DNA of 23,135 nt from CAZXVU01 sp964644465 (GTDB lineage: Bacteria; Chlamydiota; Chlamydiia; Chlamydiales; SM23-39), in the NCBI GenBank assembly GCA_964644465.1, contig CAZXVU010000025.1, positions 1 through 23,135 on the forward strand, in the 5' to 3' direction. Of this stretch, positions 1 to 8,301 are shown in pieces. Both the position numbers and the translations under genes were made by a program. The first letter of the stretch is position 1. Every line of letters starts with the position of its first letter. The notes below the pieces were generated by a model. It had not been told where the DNA came from. It saw only the letters and a program-made list of their open reading frames with translations, and did not search any database.

Positions 1-526
1 GAGAAAGGGAGTTTATTTAGGTTTATATAAGCGGGAAGAAATTCTGGCGCATGAGGCTGTGCATGCAGCTCGGAGCGGCTTTGAAGAGAGCCAAAATGAA
101 GAATTTTTTGCGTACATGAGTTCCGAAAAGAAATGGCGCAGAGTTTTAGGGCCCATTTTGCAAAGACCCATCGAAGCATGGCCTTTTGTCCTTGGGTTGT
201 CTGGCGGAATGATCGGGGAAATCTCTTCGATTGGTATTTTGGCGGGAGTGGGGTATTGGATTGGAGCTATTTGGACGGGGCTTGGATTCGGAAGATTGTG
301 TTGGCGGCATTGGAAGTTGAAAAGTGCTGCGGAAAATGTTTTGAAAGAGGTTGGAGATGCACGTTTCGTGCGTGCCATCTTGATGCGTTTAACAGATGAA
401 GAAATTAAAAGATTTTCAAAGGGTGAACGGATTGAAGAATACGCTGCGAGACAGAATTGTCTGAGATGGCGTTTGATTCGTTTAGCTTATTTAAGGAGGC
501 TTTGTGGCTCAGAAAGTATTGGTTGA
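1..526 (+). CDS. Partial membrane protein with HExxH motif (putative zinc metalloprotease-like), 5' truncated
   Basis: The reading frame is open from base 2 to the TGA at 524-526, so the gene starts upstream of the window; an internal GTG at 59 is not a convincing start. The visible part has HEAVH (residues 17-21 of the fragment) followed about ten residues later by NEEFFAY. That arrangement is seen in zincins, where the two His and a downstream Glu bind zinc. Two hydrophobic stretches follow (roughly bases 175-300), rich in Gly and Trp, then a basic, charged helical tail. This suggests a membrane-attached metalloprotease-like protein, but I do not recognise the family and the N-terminus is missing. 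Its last 23 bases overlap the Kdo hydroxylase gene, so the two are probably cotranscribed. Confidence 0.6.
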   Translation, partial: RKGVYLGLYKREEILAHEAVHAARSGFEESQNEEFFAYMSSEKKWRRVLGPILQRPIEAWPFVLGLSGGMIGEISSIGILAGVGYWIGAIWTGLGFGRLCWRHWKLKSAAENVLKEVGDARFVRAILMRLTDEEIKRFSKGERIEEYAARQNCLRWRLIRLAYLRRLCGSESIG

Positions 527-1448
527 AAAAGGCGAATGGCAAAAAAAAGAAAATCATCTGAAGTATTGCGACGCTCTAGAAGCGGGCAATATTTTATTTT
601 TTCCATCTACTCCTTTTGAGTTTCCCCAAGAAGAAATCGATTTTCTGTTGAGGCAGAGGCAAGGGGGATCGAAAGCGAGAAAAAATATCGCTTATAAGCC
701 GCAGCTCGATCGGATTACAAATCATGATACTACCGATGAAGTTGCTGCAGAAAAAATCAAAGTGATCCTGAGGAATTATTCAAAGCGGGTCACAGACTTT
801 TTATCGGTTCTCTTGGCGCCTTATTCGAAAGATTGGAAGCATGACTATGCGAGTTTTAGGCCTTTTCAAGAGTTGGGACGCAAATTACGGTTAAGGGCAC
901 GAAATGATTTGCTCCATGTGGACTCTTTTCCCACTCGGCCCATGCATGGCGGAAGGATTTTGCGTTTTTTCACCAATATCAACCCCGTGGAAGCGAGAAG
1001 ATGGATTACATCGGATGGATTTGCCGAGTTGGCAAAGGCATACGGGGGTGATAAGGGTGTGAGGTTTCCCGCATCGAAAGGATATTCATTGAAAGATCGA
1101 TTGGAACGAAAGATGAAACAATTCTTGCGGGCGTCGGGAGTTAAAATCCCATTGAGATCTCCTTACGACCATTTCATGCTGAATATGCATAACTTTTTAA
1201 AAGAGAATGCAGACTTCCAGGAGAAGTGTCACAAAGACCATTGGGAGTTCCCTCCGAACTGCTGCTGGGTTGTATTCACTGACCAAGTTTCCCATGCGGC
1301 TTTATCGGGTCAATATGCTTTGGAGCAGACTTTCTTAGTTCCTCAAAAAGCGCTTTTGTTTCCAGATAGATCTCCAGTGAGCATCATTGAGCGGCTTTCG
1401 GGAAGAAATATGGTGGACCCTGAGTTATCAGCGCAGCTTTTTGGATAG
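504..1448 (+). CDS. kdoO: Kdo hydroxylase (KdoO-like Fe(II)/2-oxoglutarate dioxygenase)
   Basis: This 314-residue protein resembles KdoO, which hydroxylates Kdo in the lipopolysaccharide inner core to give Ko, using iron, oxygen and 2-oxoglutarate. The segment around HVDSFPTRP (H138, D140) followed by GRILRFFTNINP is the family signature and supplies the HxD iron ligands. The distal region VSHAALSGQYALEQT (H264) supplies the third histidine. The GTG at 504 is chosen as start because AAGGAGG lies at 493-499 and the next ATG (538) is out of frame. The gene overlaps the preceding HExxH gene by 23 nt. Its 3' end overlaps the convergent rpoN by 21 nt. Together with the family 9 glycosyltransferase beyond rpoN, it points to lipopolysaccharide tailoring. 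The family call is from recognised motifs; substrate is inferred. Confidence 0.8.
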   Translation: MAQKVLVEKGEWQKKENHLKYCDALEAGNILFFPSTPFEFPQEEIDFLLRQRQGGSKARKNIAYKPQLDRITNHDTTDEVAAEKIKVILRNYSKRVTDFLSVLLAPYSKDWKHDYASFRPFQELGRKLRLRARNDLLHVDSFPTRPMHGGRILRFFTNINPVEARRWITSDGFAELAKAYGGDKGVRFPASKGYSLKDRLERKMKQFLRASGVKIPLRSPYDHFMLNMHNFLKENADFQEKCHKDHWEFPPNCCWVVFTDQVSHAALSGQYALEQTFLVPQKALLFPDRSPVSIIERLSGRNMVDPELSAQLFG

Positions 1449-2678
1449 ATATTTACGTTGGGAGGCGGAGCTGATTTTGAGCTGTCTCCGATATTTTGCC
1501 ACTGTGCGGCGAGCGACGGTTAGGCCTAGTGCTTTCAGGTGGATTGAGAGTTGATCGTCTGTAAGGGGATTTTGTTTATCTTCGGCAGCGATCATTTTCT
1601 GTAGTGCTTGTTTTCCTGCGTCAAGGGTTGGGGATGAGACAATGAGAGATCGAAGGGGGATCAGACCGCGCGGAGTGGCTGCATATTTTCCGGAAAGCGC
1701 GCGGGAGAGGGTCGATTCATGGATTTGGAGCTCTTCTGAAAGTTCTTTGAGAGTGAACGAAGTGAGAGATCCTTTTTGATCGAGATATTTCGCTTGTTTG
1801 CGGATGAGTAGACTCCCGATTTCAAGAAGGAGCTTGCGCCGTCGATTTAAGGAGCGGCAAAGCCATTTTGCAGAGGTTGAATAGGTGCGGAGGGCTTCTC
1901 TTTCTTCTGAAGATTCAGGATTGAGCGAGAGATATTGAGATTGGATGTGGAATTTCGGAAGCTCATCATCCAGGATTTGGAGAATCCACCCATCATCAAC
2001 TTTTAAGATATGGATATCAGGTACCGCTGTGGGAATGACTTCTTGTCTAAATAAGTCTGCAGGGCGGAAATGAAGCCGCGCCACTTTGTGGATTGCCGAA
2101 GTGAGTTCTTCAGGCCCCATTTTTTTCTTTATAGAAGAATATCGCCCTTGAAGAAGATCTTCAAAACAATCGCGGATGAGAATGTAAGCGGAAGAGTTGG
2201 CTAAATTTTGCGCTTTGAGCTGGAAAAGGAGCGATTCTTGAAGATTTCGGGCGCAGATTCCGGGTGGATCAAAAGTTTGAAGAATAGAAAAGATCGATTC
2301 GATTTCTGAAAGCGGTTTCTGAAAGAAGAGGGCGATCTCATTGAGAGAGCCGGTCATGAAGCCTTTTTCGTCGAGATGTTCTAAAATCTCTTCGGCCACC
2401 ATCCTTTGAAGCGGGGAAGAAAAATTTTCTCGAACTTGAGCGATCAGATGGTCGTAGAGATGGACGGGAGATGCGATCTCAGGCTGGTAGCCTTTGGCGG
2501 GCGTTCCATCTGTTGAGTCGAGCTCAAGGAGAGGGTTTCGTTCAATCTCCTGGCGGAGCCATTGGGCGAGCTCCATTTGAGGCATTTGAAGAATTTCTAA
2601 AGCTTGGCGGAGCGCAAACGTCATCACCATACGTCTTTCGGGTGCTAAAGATAATCTGGGACGAAAGTTCTTACTCAT
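1428..2678 (-). CDS. rpoN: RNA polymerase sigma-54 factor
   Basis: A 416-residue sigma-54. It directs RNA polymerase to -24/-12 promoters and needs an AAA+ activator to open them. The N-terminal region I is typical (MTFALRQALEILQMP then LAQWLRQEIERNPLLE), followed by a short acidic linker, the core-binding domain, a helix-turn-helix near residues 310-345 (FTLKELSEELQIHESTLSRAL) and the diagnostic RpoN box ARRTVAKYR at residues 389-397. Length is slightly short for the family (about 430-480) but no region is missing. The gene converges on kdoO with a 21-nt overlap and diverges from a glycosyltransferase across about 100 bp. In Chlamydia rpoN lies beside uvrD; here they are about 7 kb apart, though still on the same strand. 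Confidence 0.95.
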   Translation of the reverse strand: MSKNFRPRLSLAPERRMVMTFALRQALEILQMPQMELAQWLRQEIERNPLLELDSTDGTPAKGYQPEIASPVHLYDHLIAQVRENFSSPLQRMVAEEILEHLDEKGFMTGSLNEIALFFQKPLSEIESIFSILQTFDPPGICARNLQESLLFQLKAQNLANSSAYILIRDCFEDLLQGRYSSIKKKMGPEELTSAIHKVARLHFRPADLFRQEVIPTAVPDIHILKVDDGWILQILDDELPKFHIQSQYLSLNPESSEEREALRTYSTSAKWLCRSLNRRRKLLLEIGSLLIRKQAKYLDQKGSLTSFTLKELSEELQIHESTLSRALSGKYAATPRGLIPLRSLIVSSPTLDAGKQALQKMIAAEDKQNPLTDDQLSIHLKALGLTVARRTVAKYRRQLKISSASQRKYLSKKLR

Positions 2679-2730
2679 GATTTTTCAATAGCATAGGTTG
2701 ATTAAACGGAATAGAGTCGATTAATTCTGT

Positions 2731-2759
2731 TTGAATCAAAGGTGTTTACGAGATAATAT
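2731..2759 (+). promoter_or_regulatory. Candidate sigma-70-type promoter for the GT9 gene
   Basis: TTGAAT at 2731-2736 (4/6 to TTGACA) is followed after 17 bp by TAATAT at 2754-2759; the overlapping GATAAT at 2752-2757 matches TATAAT at 5/6 with shorter spacing. It lies in the rpoN/GT9 divergent gap and would give a leader of about 15 nt. Confidence 0.4.
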
Positions 2760-2781
2760 CGTTTGAAAAAGAGAATTATTT

Positions 2782-3735
2782 ATGGGTCAGAGAGCAGGTG
2801 TTTTTTGCCATAATGGACTTGGCGATGGGATCAATTGTTTAGTCCTTTCGAATAATCTCCATCTCAATGGATGGAAAGTCGATACCTATCAAAATAGTGT
2901 GGGAAGCATGCAGAATTGGTTTCCCCATCTGCTTGTTCAGAGCTATCCAAAAGTGGAAGATCTCCCCCGCATCCTTTCCTCCTATGATTGGTTCTTTGTC
3001 GTTCAAAATGATTCTGATGAATTTGTGATCAAACTGATCCAGGAAGGAAAACGGCGGTTTCCAGACCGATTAAAGGTCATTTACCTCTATCCTTCAAAAA
3101 ATATTGTGAACGAACCCTATTATTCCGATTGCCTCACTGATCCTGCGGCCTCTATTGCTGAAAATATGCGTCTTTTTTGCGAGAGGATTCTCCATTTGTC
3201 GAAAATTACTCGTAGCAATGGGTTTATCCCCTTGCCTGGGCTTCATTTTAGAAAGCACGAGAAAAGGGTTGCGATCCATCCAACGAGCTCCAAACCAACG
3301 AGAAATTGGCCCAAGGAAAAGTTTGTAAAGCTAGCTTTACATTTGAAAGATGAAGGGTACGAGCCTGTCTTTATTCCAGGAGGAAAAGAGAGCAAGGATT
3401 GGGTCGATACAGGGTTTGAAGTACCTGTGTTTCAATCGTTAGATCTCTTGTCGCGCTATATTTATGAGTCGGGATATCTCATTGGAAATGATTCTGGGCT
3501 TGGGCATCTCGCCTCAGCGTTAGGAATCCCCACCCTGACTTTTTGCAGGCGGAGAACATGGGCAAATATGTGGGCTCCTGCATTTCATAAAGGTGTTGTT
3601 CTCACTCCGAGCTCCTGGATCCCGAATATCCGAGGCTTCAGGTTCAGAGACAGACATTGGAAAAAATTCATTTCAGTAGGTATGGCAAGACGAGCGTTTG
3701 AGCGTTTGATTCAAACAACTGTTGTCAAATCCTAA
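2782..3735 (+). CDS. Family 9 glycosyltransferase (ADP-heptose:LPS heptosyltransferase-like)
   Basis: This 317-residue protein has the two-Rossmann GT-B layout of glycosyltransferase family 9, which adds sugars to the lipopolysaccharide core on the inner face of the inner membrane. GLGDGI (residues 12-17) fits the N-terminal loop. IHPTSSKPTRNWP (from residue 165) matches the nucleotide-sugar-binding region that opens the C-terminal domain. GNDSGLGHLASALGIPTLTF (235-254) is the family hallmark. The exact donor and acceptor cannot be read from sequence, so waaC/waaF names are withheld. The ATG at 2782 follows a weak GAGAA ribosome site. It is divergent from rpoN, and its last 4 bases overlap the convergent DoxX-like gene. 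With kdoO nearby it suggests envelope sugar modification. Confidence 0.8.
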   Translation: MGQRAGVFCHNGLGDGINCLVLSNNLHLNGWKVDTYQNSVGSMQNWFPHLLVQSYPKVEDLPRILSSYDWFFVVQNDSDEFVIKLIQEGKRRFPDRLKVIYLYPSKNIVNEPYYSDCLTDPAASIAENMRLFCERILHLSKITRSNGFIPLPGLHFRKHEKRVAIHPTSSKPTRNWPKEKFVKLALHLKDEGYEPVFIPGGKESKDWVDTGFEVPVFQSLDLLSRYIYESGYLIGNDSGLGHLASALGIPTLTFCRRRTWANMWAPAFHKGVVLTPSSWIPNIRGFRFRDRHWKKFISVGMARRAFERLIQTTVVKS

Positions 3736-4121
3736 AATCCAAAATCTCCACCGCCTGCAGCGAGAAGCAGGAACAAGCCGCCAACGATTGCTACATCTTT
3801 CATGAATAACTTCATCTCTGAAGCTCTAGGTGCCCCTTGATGGCTCCAGAAATCATGGAAACGGATCGCAGAGGGAGCAAGTAGAAGTATCAGAAGAACG
3901 GCTCCTGTCCGGGGATAGAATCCTACGAGGACCATCAAGGCTCCAACGACCTTCACTACCATGGAGATCGGAAGGACATATTTCACCTGAGGAACTTTTT
4001 TCGATTCCATAAAATTAGCAGTGGCTTTCCAATTCTTTACTTTTTCAAAAACGGACCAGAAAAAGAATGAGCTGATTAAGATCCTTCCAATCAGCAGAAG
4101 GAGATTTTCGATAAATGACAT
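3732..4121 (-). CDS. DoxX family membrane protein
   Basis: A 129-residue integral membrane protein with about four hydrophobic segments (near residues 5-22, 48-66, 70-84 and 107-123). The N-terminal pattern LLLIGRILISSFFFWSVFEKVKNW and the later VGFYPRTGAVLLILLLAP fit the DoxX/DoxX-like family. Members of that family have been linked to redox and quinone metabolism, but this copy has no assignable substrate. The start at 4121 is preceded by a GAGGA ribosome site on the minus strand. It converges on the GT9 gene with a 4-nt overlap. Its start faces a palindromic MITE-like element that separates it from the aconitase gene. Confidence 0.75.
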   Translation of the reverse strand: MSFIENLLLLIGRILISSFFFWSVFEKVKNWKATANFMESKKVPQVKYVLPISMVVKVVGALMVLVGFYPRTGAVLLILLLAPSAIRFHDFWSHQGAPRASEMKLFMKDVAIVGGLFLLLAAGGGDFGF

Positions 4122-4144
4122 ATGGTTTTCCTCACTAGGCTATT

Positions 4145-4312
4145 GGAGACTGTCCACAAAATGATCCGTCTCATCTTTTGGTCCTTTTCGCGATATTTTG
4201 CACGTCTAGGTCTCATCTATGGGTCTTTGACATATGTTGAGACCAAGTCACGCAAAATCTCATCGAAAATGCCTCAAAATCTGAGTAGCTGCTCAATTTG
4301 TGGTCAGTCTCT
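4145..4312. mobile_element. MITE-like palindromic element, about 168 bp
   Basis: GAGACTGTCCACAAA at 4146-4160 pairs with TTTGTGGTCAGTCTC at 4297-4311 (14 of 15 positions). The palindrome continues inward: TTTTCG...ATTTTGC near 4184-4200 pairs with GCAAAAT...CGAAAA near 4252-4269, and GGTCTCA (4209-4215) pairs exactly with TGAGACC (4238-4244), leaving a loop of about 22 nt. If the ends are taken as 4145 and 4312, the element is flanked on both sides by TATT (4141-4144 and 4313-4316), a possible 4-bp target duplication. It has no plausible transposase. This fits a non-autonomous MITE, or an unusual long hairpin. It sits just upstream of aconitase and could affect its transcription or insulate it from the DoxX gene. 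Confidence 0.7.
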
Positions 4313-4368
4313 TATTTCTCCATAAAGCACCTAAGTCCGAAAAAAACAAGAGATTTTTATAAGTTCTC

Positions 4369-4397
4369 CTGACGAAAATCTTCCTTTCGAATAGATT
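4369..4397 (+). promoter_or_regulatory. Candidate promoter for aconitase
   Basis: CTGACG at 4369-4374 (4/6 to TTGACA), a 17-bp spacer, and TAGATT at 4392-4397 (4/6 to TATAAT) lie between the palindromic element and the aconitase start at 4424. This is the best match in the gap; moderate to weak. Confidence 0.35.
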
Positions 4398-4423
4398 AGG
4401 GAAGGAAAATTAACGGAAAACAT

Positions 4424-7258
4424 ATGCCTTCAGCTTTCAATGCTTTGCATGCTATGCCTGGTCATAAAGACCTCTATTTTTATTCTTTGCCTGCTTTGGA
4501 AAAACAAAAAATAGGTCCGATATCTAGGCTTCCAGTCTCAATCCGTATCATGCTCGAATCGCTATTGCGCAATTGCGATGGAAAAAAAGTGACAGAAGAA
4601 GATGTGAAGCGGCTGGCGAATTGGAATCCAACAGCGCCTTATGAAGGAGACGTCCCTTTCTGCGTGTCTCGGGTGATCTTGCAAGATTTTACGGGAGTTC
4701 CTTTATTGGTTGACTTAGCGGCGATGCGCGATGCTGTGGCAGAAAAAAAACACAATGCAAAACTGATTGAGCCTCAGGTGCCGGTCGATCTGGTCATCGA
4801 TCACTCTGTGCAGGTGGACCGCGCGGGTACCGATGATGCTTTTCTCTTCAATCTTCAGGTCGAATTTGGGAGAAACCGGGAAAGATATGAGTTCCTTAAA
4901 TGGGGACAAGAGGCCTTCGAGACTTTCAAAGTCGTTCCTCCTGGAATTGGAATTGTTCACCAGGTGAACTTAGAAAATATAGCCACCGTTGTGACGGAAG
5001 ATAAGGTGCATGGTAAAAAGGTTCTTTTCTTTGACACTCTCGTCGGAACCGATTCACATACTACGATGATCAACGGACTTGGAGTTGTTGGATGGGGCGT
5101 GGGGGGCATAGAGGCAGAAGCTGGCATGCTCGGTCAGCCTGTATCTATCCAGACTCCTGAAGTCATTGGCGTCCATCTTTCTGGAGAAATGGCAGAGGGA
5201 TGCACTGCAACCGATTTAACTCTACGCGTCACTGAAATGCTCCGGAAAGAGAAGGTAGTGGGCAAGTTTGTCGAATTTTTTGGGGAAGGAACCGAAAGCC
5301 TTACTGTAGCTGACCGGGCAACGATTGGAAATATGGCTCCGGAATATGGCGCAACTATGGGGTTTTTCCCTGCAGATCAGAAGACTCTCGATTATTTGCT
5401 GATGACGGGAAGAAGTAAAAAACAAGTCGAAATGGTCGAAGAATATCTGAAAGCCCAGAAGCTGTTTGGGATCCCTCGCAAAGGTGAAATTGACTATACC
5501 AAAGTCCTTGAATTGGACCTTTCTTCGATTCGGCCTTCTGTTGCGGGCCCAAAACGGCCTCAAGATCGCATCTCATTAGAAGATGTAAAATCCAAATTCC
5601 GAGAATTGTTGACAGCTCCCATCAAATCGGGTGGTTATGAGTTATCAGAGGCTAAAATCGGAAAAATTGTTTCTCTGAAAAAGGGGGGATCTTTTGAAGA
5701 TACTGCTCCTGATTCTGGAGGGACAACAGCGCCTGAGCGGCCAAAAGCTGGCTGGAGCGAACAGGAAATGCTCACCAATCGCCCCTTCACGAATCCGATT
5801 GCCCCTCCTGGATATTCTGGACACTTATTCCATGATGGGAAACTTTCCCATGGTTCAGTAGTCATTGCTGCCATTACCAGCTGCACAAATACGAGCAATC
5901 CCCACGTGATGCTTGGGGCAGGGCTTTTAGCCAAGAAAGCTGTTGAAAAAGGGTTGAAAATCAACCCCATTGTAAAAACCAGCCTAGCGCCTGGCTCTCG
6001 GGTTGTTACCGATTATCTGGAAAAAACTGGATTGCAGAAATATTTGGATCAACTGGGATTTCAATTAGTTGCGTATGGCTGCACGACTTGCATAGGCAAT
6101 AGCGGACCCTTAGACGCAAAAATTGAAGAGGCGATCAAGGAAAATGACTTGGTCACTGCCAGCGTCTTAAGCGGAAACCGGAACTTTGAAGCGCGGATCC
6201 ACGGATCTGTCAAAGCGAATTTTCTCATGTCTCCTCCTCTTGTCGTCGCTTTTGCTTTAGCCGGTAGGGTCGATATCGATTTGACGAAGGAACCTTTAGG
6301 ATTTGATCAGAATAAAAAACCAGTCTACCTAAAAGATCTCTGGCCTTCTTCCGAAGAAATTGCAGAAACTCTGGAAAAAGGGCTCAAGCCCGAAATGTTT
6401 AAAAAAAGGTACGCTCACATCCTTTCAGACAATCCGGTCTGGCAAAAGATCGAAATCAAGAGCGCGACGCAATATGCTTGGGATCCGAATAGCACCTATA
6501 TTCGCAAACCCCCTTTCTTTGCAGGATTTTCCAATGAACTCCCTCCGCGGAAAGAATTCGTTCAAATGCGCCCCCTAGCGCTCTTAGGTGATTCTGTGAC
6601 AACGGACCATATCTCTCCCGCCGGAGCTTTCAAAGCGAATACTCCAGCAGGGAAATATCTCGAATCGTTAGGAGTGAAAGAAGAAGACTTCAACAGCTAT
6701 GGAAGCAGACGCGGAAACCACGAAATCATGATGCGCGGCACTTTTGCCAACGTGCGGATCCAGAATAAGATGGCCCAAGGCAAAGAAGGCGGATATACAA
6801 GTTTAATGCCGGAAGGATCAATCATGCATATTTTTGACGCCTGCCAAAAATATGCGCAGAAAAAAGTTCCCCTGATCATCTTTGCCGGAAAAGATTATGG
6901 AATGGGAAGTTCTCGCGACTGGGCAGCAAAAGGCACGGCTCTTTTAGGCGTCAGAGCTGTAGTTGCGCAGAGTTTCGAAAGAATCCACCGAAGCAATTTG
7001 ATTGGAATGGGAGTGCTTCCTTTAAAATTTAAAGATGATGAAAGTTGGGAAACTCTGGGAATCGCAGGAGATGAGACTTTTAATTTGGTCGGAGTGGAGA
7101 AAAAAATGAAACCTCGGCAAGAAGTGATTTTGGAAATTTGCCGCGGCGCTGCCAAAACACAGGCAAAACTCATCTCTTGCATAGAGACGCCTACCGAAGT
7201 GGAATATTATGAACACGGGGGCATTTTACCCTATGTTCTGAGGCATCTATTGAAATGA
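4424..7258 (+). CDS. acnA: Aconitate hydratase (AcnA/IRP1 type)
   Basis: A 944-residue monomeric-type aconitase that converts citrate to isocitrate in the TCA cycle using a [4Fe-4S] cluster. The cluster cysteines are C487 (in TSCTNTSNPHVM) and C553/C556 (in GCTTCIGNSGPL). GTDSHTTMINGLGVVGWGVGG carries the substrate-site histidine region. The C-terminal swivel domain has GDSVTTDHISPAG, NSYGSRRGNHE and GKDYGMGSSRDWAAKG. It is about 50 residues longer than E. coli AcnA, and the extra residues lie before the first cluster cysteine, probably as insertions near residues 340-470. The start at ATG 4424 follows CGGAAAA. The stop overlaps the ATG of the flavoprotein gene (ATGA). Chlamydiaceae lack aconitase, so this marks a more complete TCA cycle. 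Confidence 0.95.
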   Translation: MPSAFNALHAMPGHKDLYFYSLPALEKQKIGPISRLPVSIRIMLESLLRNCDGKKVTEEDVKRLANWNPTAPYEGDVPFCVSRVILQDFTGVPLLVDLAAMRDAVAEKKHNAKLIEPQVPVDLVIDHSVQVDRAGTDDAFLFNLQVEFGRNRERYEFLKWGQEAFETFKVVPPGIGIVHQVNLENIATVVTEDKVHGKKVLFFDTLVGTDSHTTMINGLGVVGWGVGGIEAEAGMLGQPVSIQTPEVIGVHLSGEMAEGCTATDLTLRVTEMLRKEKVVGKFVEFFGEGTESLTVADRATIGNMAPEYGATMGFFPADQKTLDYLLMTGRSKKQVEMVEEYLKAQKLFGIPRKGEIDYTKVLELDLSSIRPSVAGPKRPQDRISLEDVKSKFRELLTAPIKSGGYELSEAKIGKIVSLKKGGSFEDTAPDSGGTTAPERPKAGWSEQEMLTNRPFTNPIAPPGYSGHLFHDGKLSHGSVVIAAITSCTNTSNPHVMLGAGLLAKKAVEKGLKINPIVKTSLAPGSRVVTDYLEKTGLQKYLDQLGFQLVAYGCTTCIGNSGPLDAKIEEAIKENDLVTASVLSGNRNFEARIHGSVKANFLMSPPLVVAFALAGRVDIDLTKEPLGFDQNKKPVYLKDLWPSSEEIAETLEKGLKPEMFKKRYAHILSDNPVWQKIEIKSATQYAWDPNSTYIRKPPFFAGFSNELPPRKEFVQMRPLALLGDSVTTDHISPAGAFKANTPAGKYLESLGVKEEDFNSYGSRRGNHEIMMRGTFANVRIQNKMAQGKEGGYTSLMPEGSIMHIFDACQKYAQKKVPLIIFAGKDYGMGSSRDWAAKGTALLGVRAVVAQSFERIHRSNLIGMGVLPLKFKDDESWETLGIAGDETFNLVGVEKKMKPRQEVILEICRGAAKTQAKLISCIETPTEVEYYEHGGILPYVLRHLLK

Positions 7259-8301
7259 AAGATCAAAACTTAGATTGGCTGGTGATCGGAGCTGGGCCTG
7301 CAGGCATTGCCGCAGTGGGTAAATTGATCGATGCTGGGATTTCGCCGCATGCAATCGGCTGGATGGACCCTCATTTTACTGTGGGTGATTTAGGCAAAAA
7401 ATGGTTTTACGTCCCTGGCAATACAAGCGTAGCCCTTTTTTTGAGATACATGGAAACGTGCCATGCATTTGATTTCAAAGACCGGCCTGAAAAATACCCG
7501 ATCGAAAAGTTGGATCCAAAAGATACATGTCTTCTTCAAGATGTGATCGCGCCTCTTCAATGGATCACTGACCATTTGAAAAAAAAGGTACAAACTTTTC
7601 AAGACACAGCTATGGCTCTGAATCTTTCGGAAGGAAGATGGGAAGTCAAAACTAAGAAGCATTCTGCTTTTGCGAAGAATATTATTTTAGCCATCGGATC
7701 TGAGCCTAAGTCATTATCATATCCTGGACTTGAGACAATCAGCCTAGAAACCGCGCTAGATTTGGAAAAATTAAACTCTGCTATCCATTCTCAGGATACA
7801 ATTGGGGTTTTTGGTTCGTCTCATTCTGCCATCTTAGTATTGGCCAATCTCTTCAAAACAAAAGCAAAAAAAATTCTCAATTTTTACCGCTCTCCTCACA
7901 AATATGCTGTTTTTTTTGAAGACTGGATTCTTTTTGACGATATCGGATTGAAAGGATTCACAGCAAAATGGGCTAGACAGAATCTCGATAAAGAAATGCC
8001 CAAAAAACTTCAGCGTGTATTGACTACAGACCATGAATTTGAGGAGCTTCTATCATTATGCAATAAAGTCATTTATGCGACCGGATTTGAAAAGCGGAAG
8101 CTTCCCATATTGGAGCAATATGAGAGCTTGCACTACGATGATAGAACCGGAATCATCGCTCCAGGTCTCTTCGGACTAGGAATTGCATTCCCTCAAGCGA
8201 AATTCAATCGGTTAGGCCATCTCGAACATCGCGTAGGACTCTGGAAATTCATGGATTATCTCAATGCAATCCTTCCCATTTGGCTCAAATACGGCGCTTA
8301 A
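7255..8301 (+). CDS. FAD/NAD(P)-dependent oxidoreductase of the flavin monooxygenase/pyridine-nucleotide reductase fold
   Basis: A 348-residue two-dinucleotide-binding-domain flavoprotein. GAGPAG (residues 12-17) binds FAD. GVFGSSHSA (184-192) starts the second Rossmann fold for NAD(P)H. YATGF (274-278) is the ATG-type motif typical of the superfamily. No CxxC redox disulfide is visible in the usual places, so thioredoxin reductase or lipoamide dehydrogenase roles are unlikely; a monooxygenase- or ferredoxin-reductase-like role is possible but the substrate is unknown. The start overlaps the aconitase stop by 4 nt (ATGA), which implies translational coupling. The 3' end overlaps the convergent DUF1328 gene by 4 nt. 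Confidence 0.75.
   Translation: MKDQNLDWLVIGAGPAGIAAVGKLIDAGISPHAIGWMDPHFTVGDLGKKWFYVPGNTSVALFLRYMETCHAFDFKDRPEKYPIEKLDPKDTCLLQDVIAPLQWITDHLKKKVQTFQDTAMALNLSEGRWEVKTKKHSAFAKNIILAIGSEPKSLSYPGLETISLETALDLEKLNSAIHSQDTIGVFGSSHSAILVLANLFKTKAKKILNFYRSPHKYAVFFEDWILFDDIGLKGFTAKWARQNLDKEMPKKLQRVLTTDHEFEELLSLCNKVIYATGFEKRKLPILEQYESLHYDDRTGIIAPGLFGLGIAFPQAKFNRLGHLEHRVGLWKFMDYLNAILPIWLKYGA

Noticed and set aside
4122..4325. 67-residue plus-strand reading frame directly after doxX
   Set aside because: It lies over the palindromic MITE-like element, has no family resemblance, and its codons are explained by the inverted repeat.
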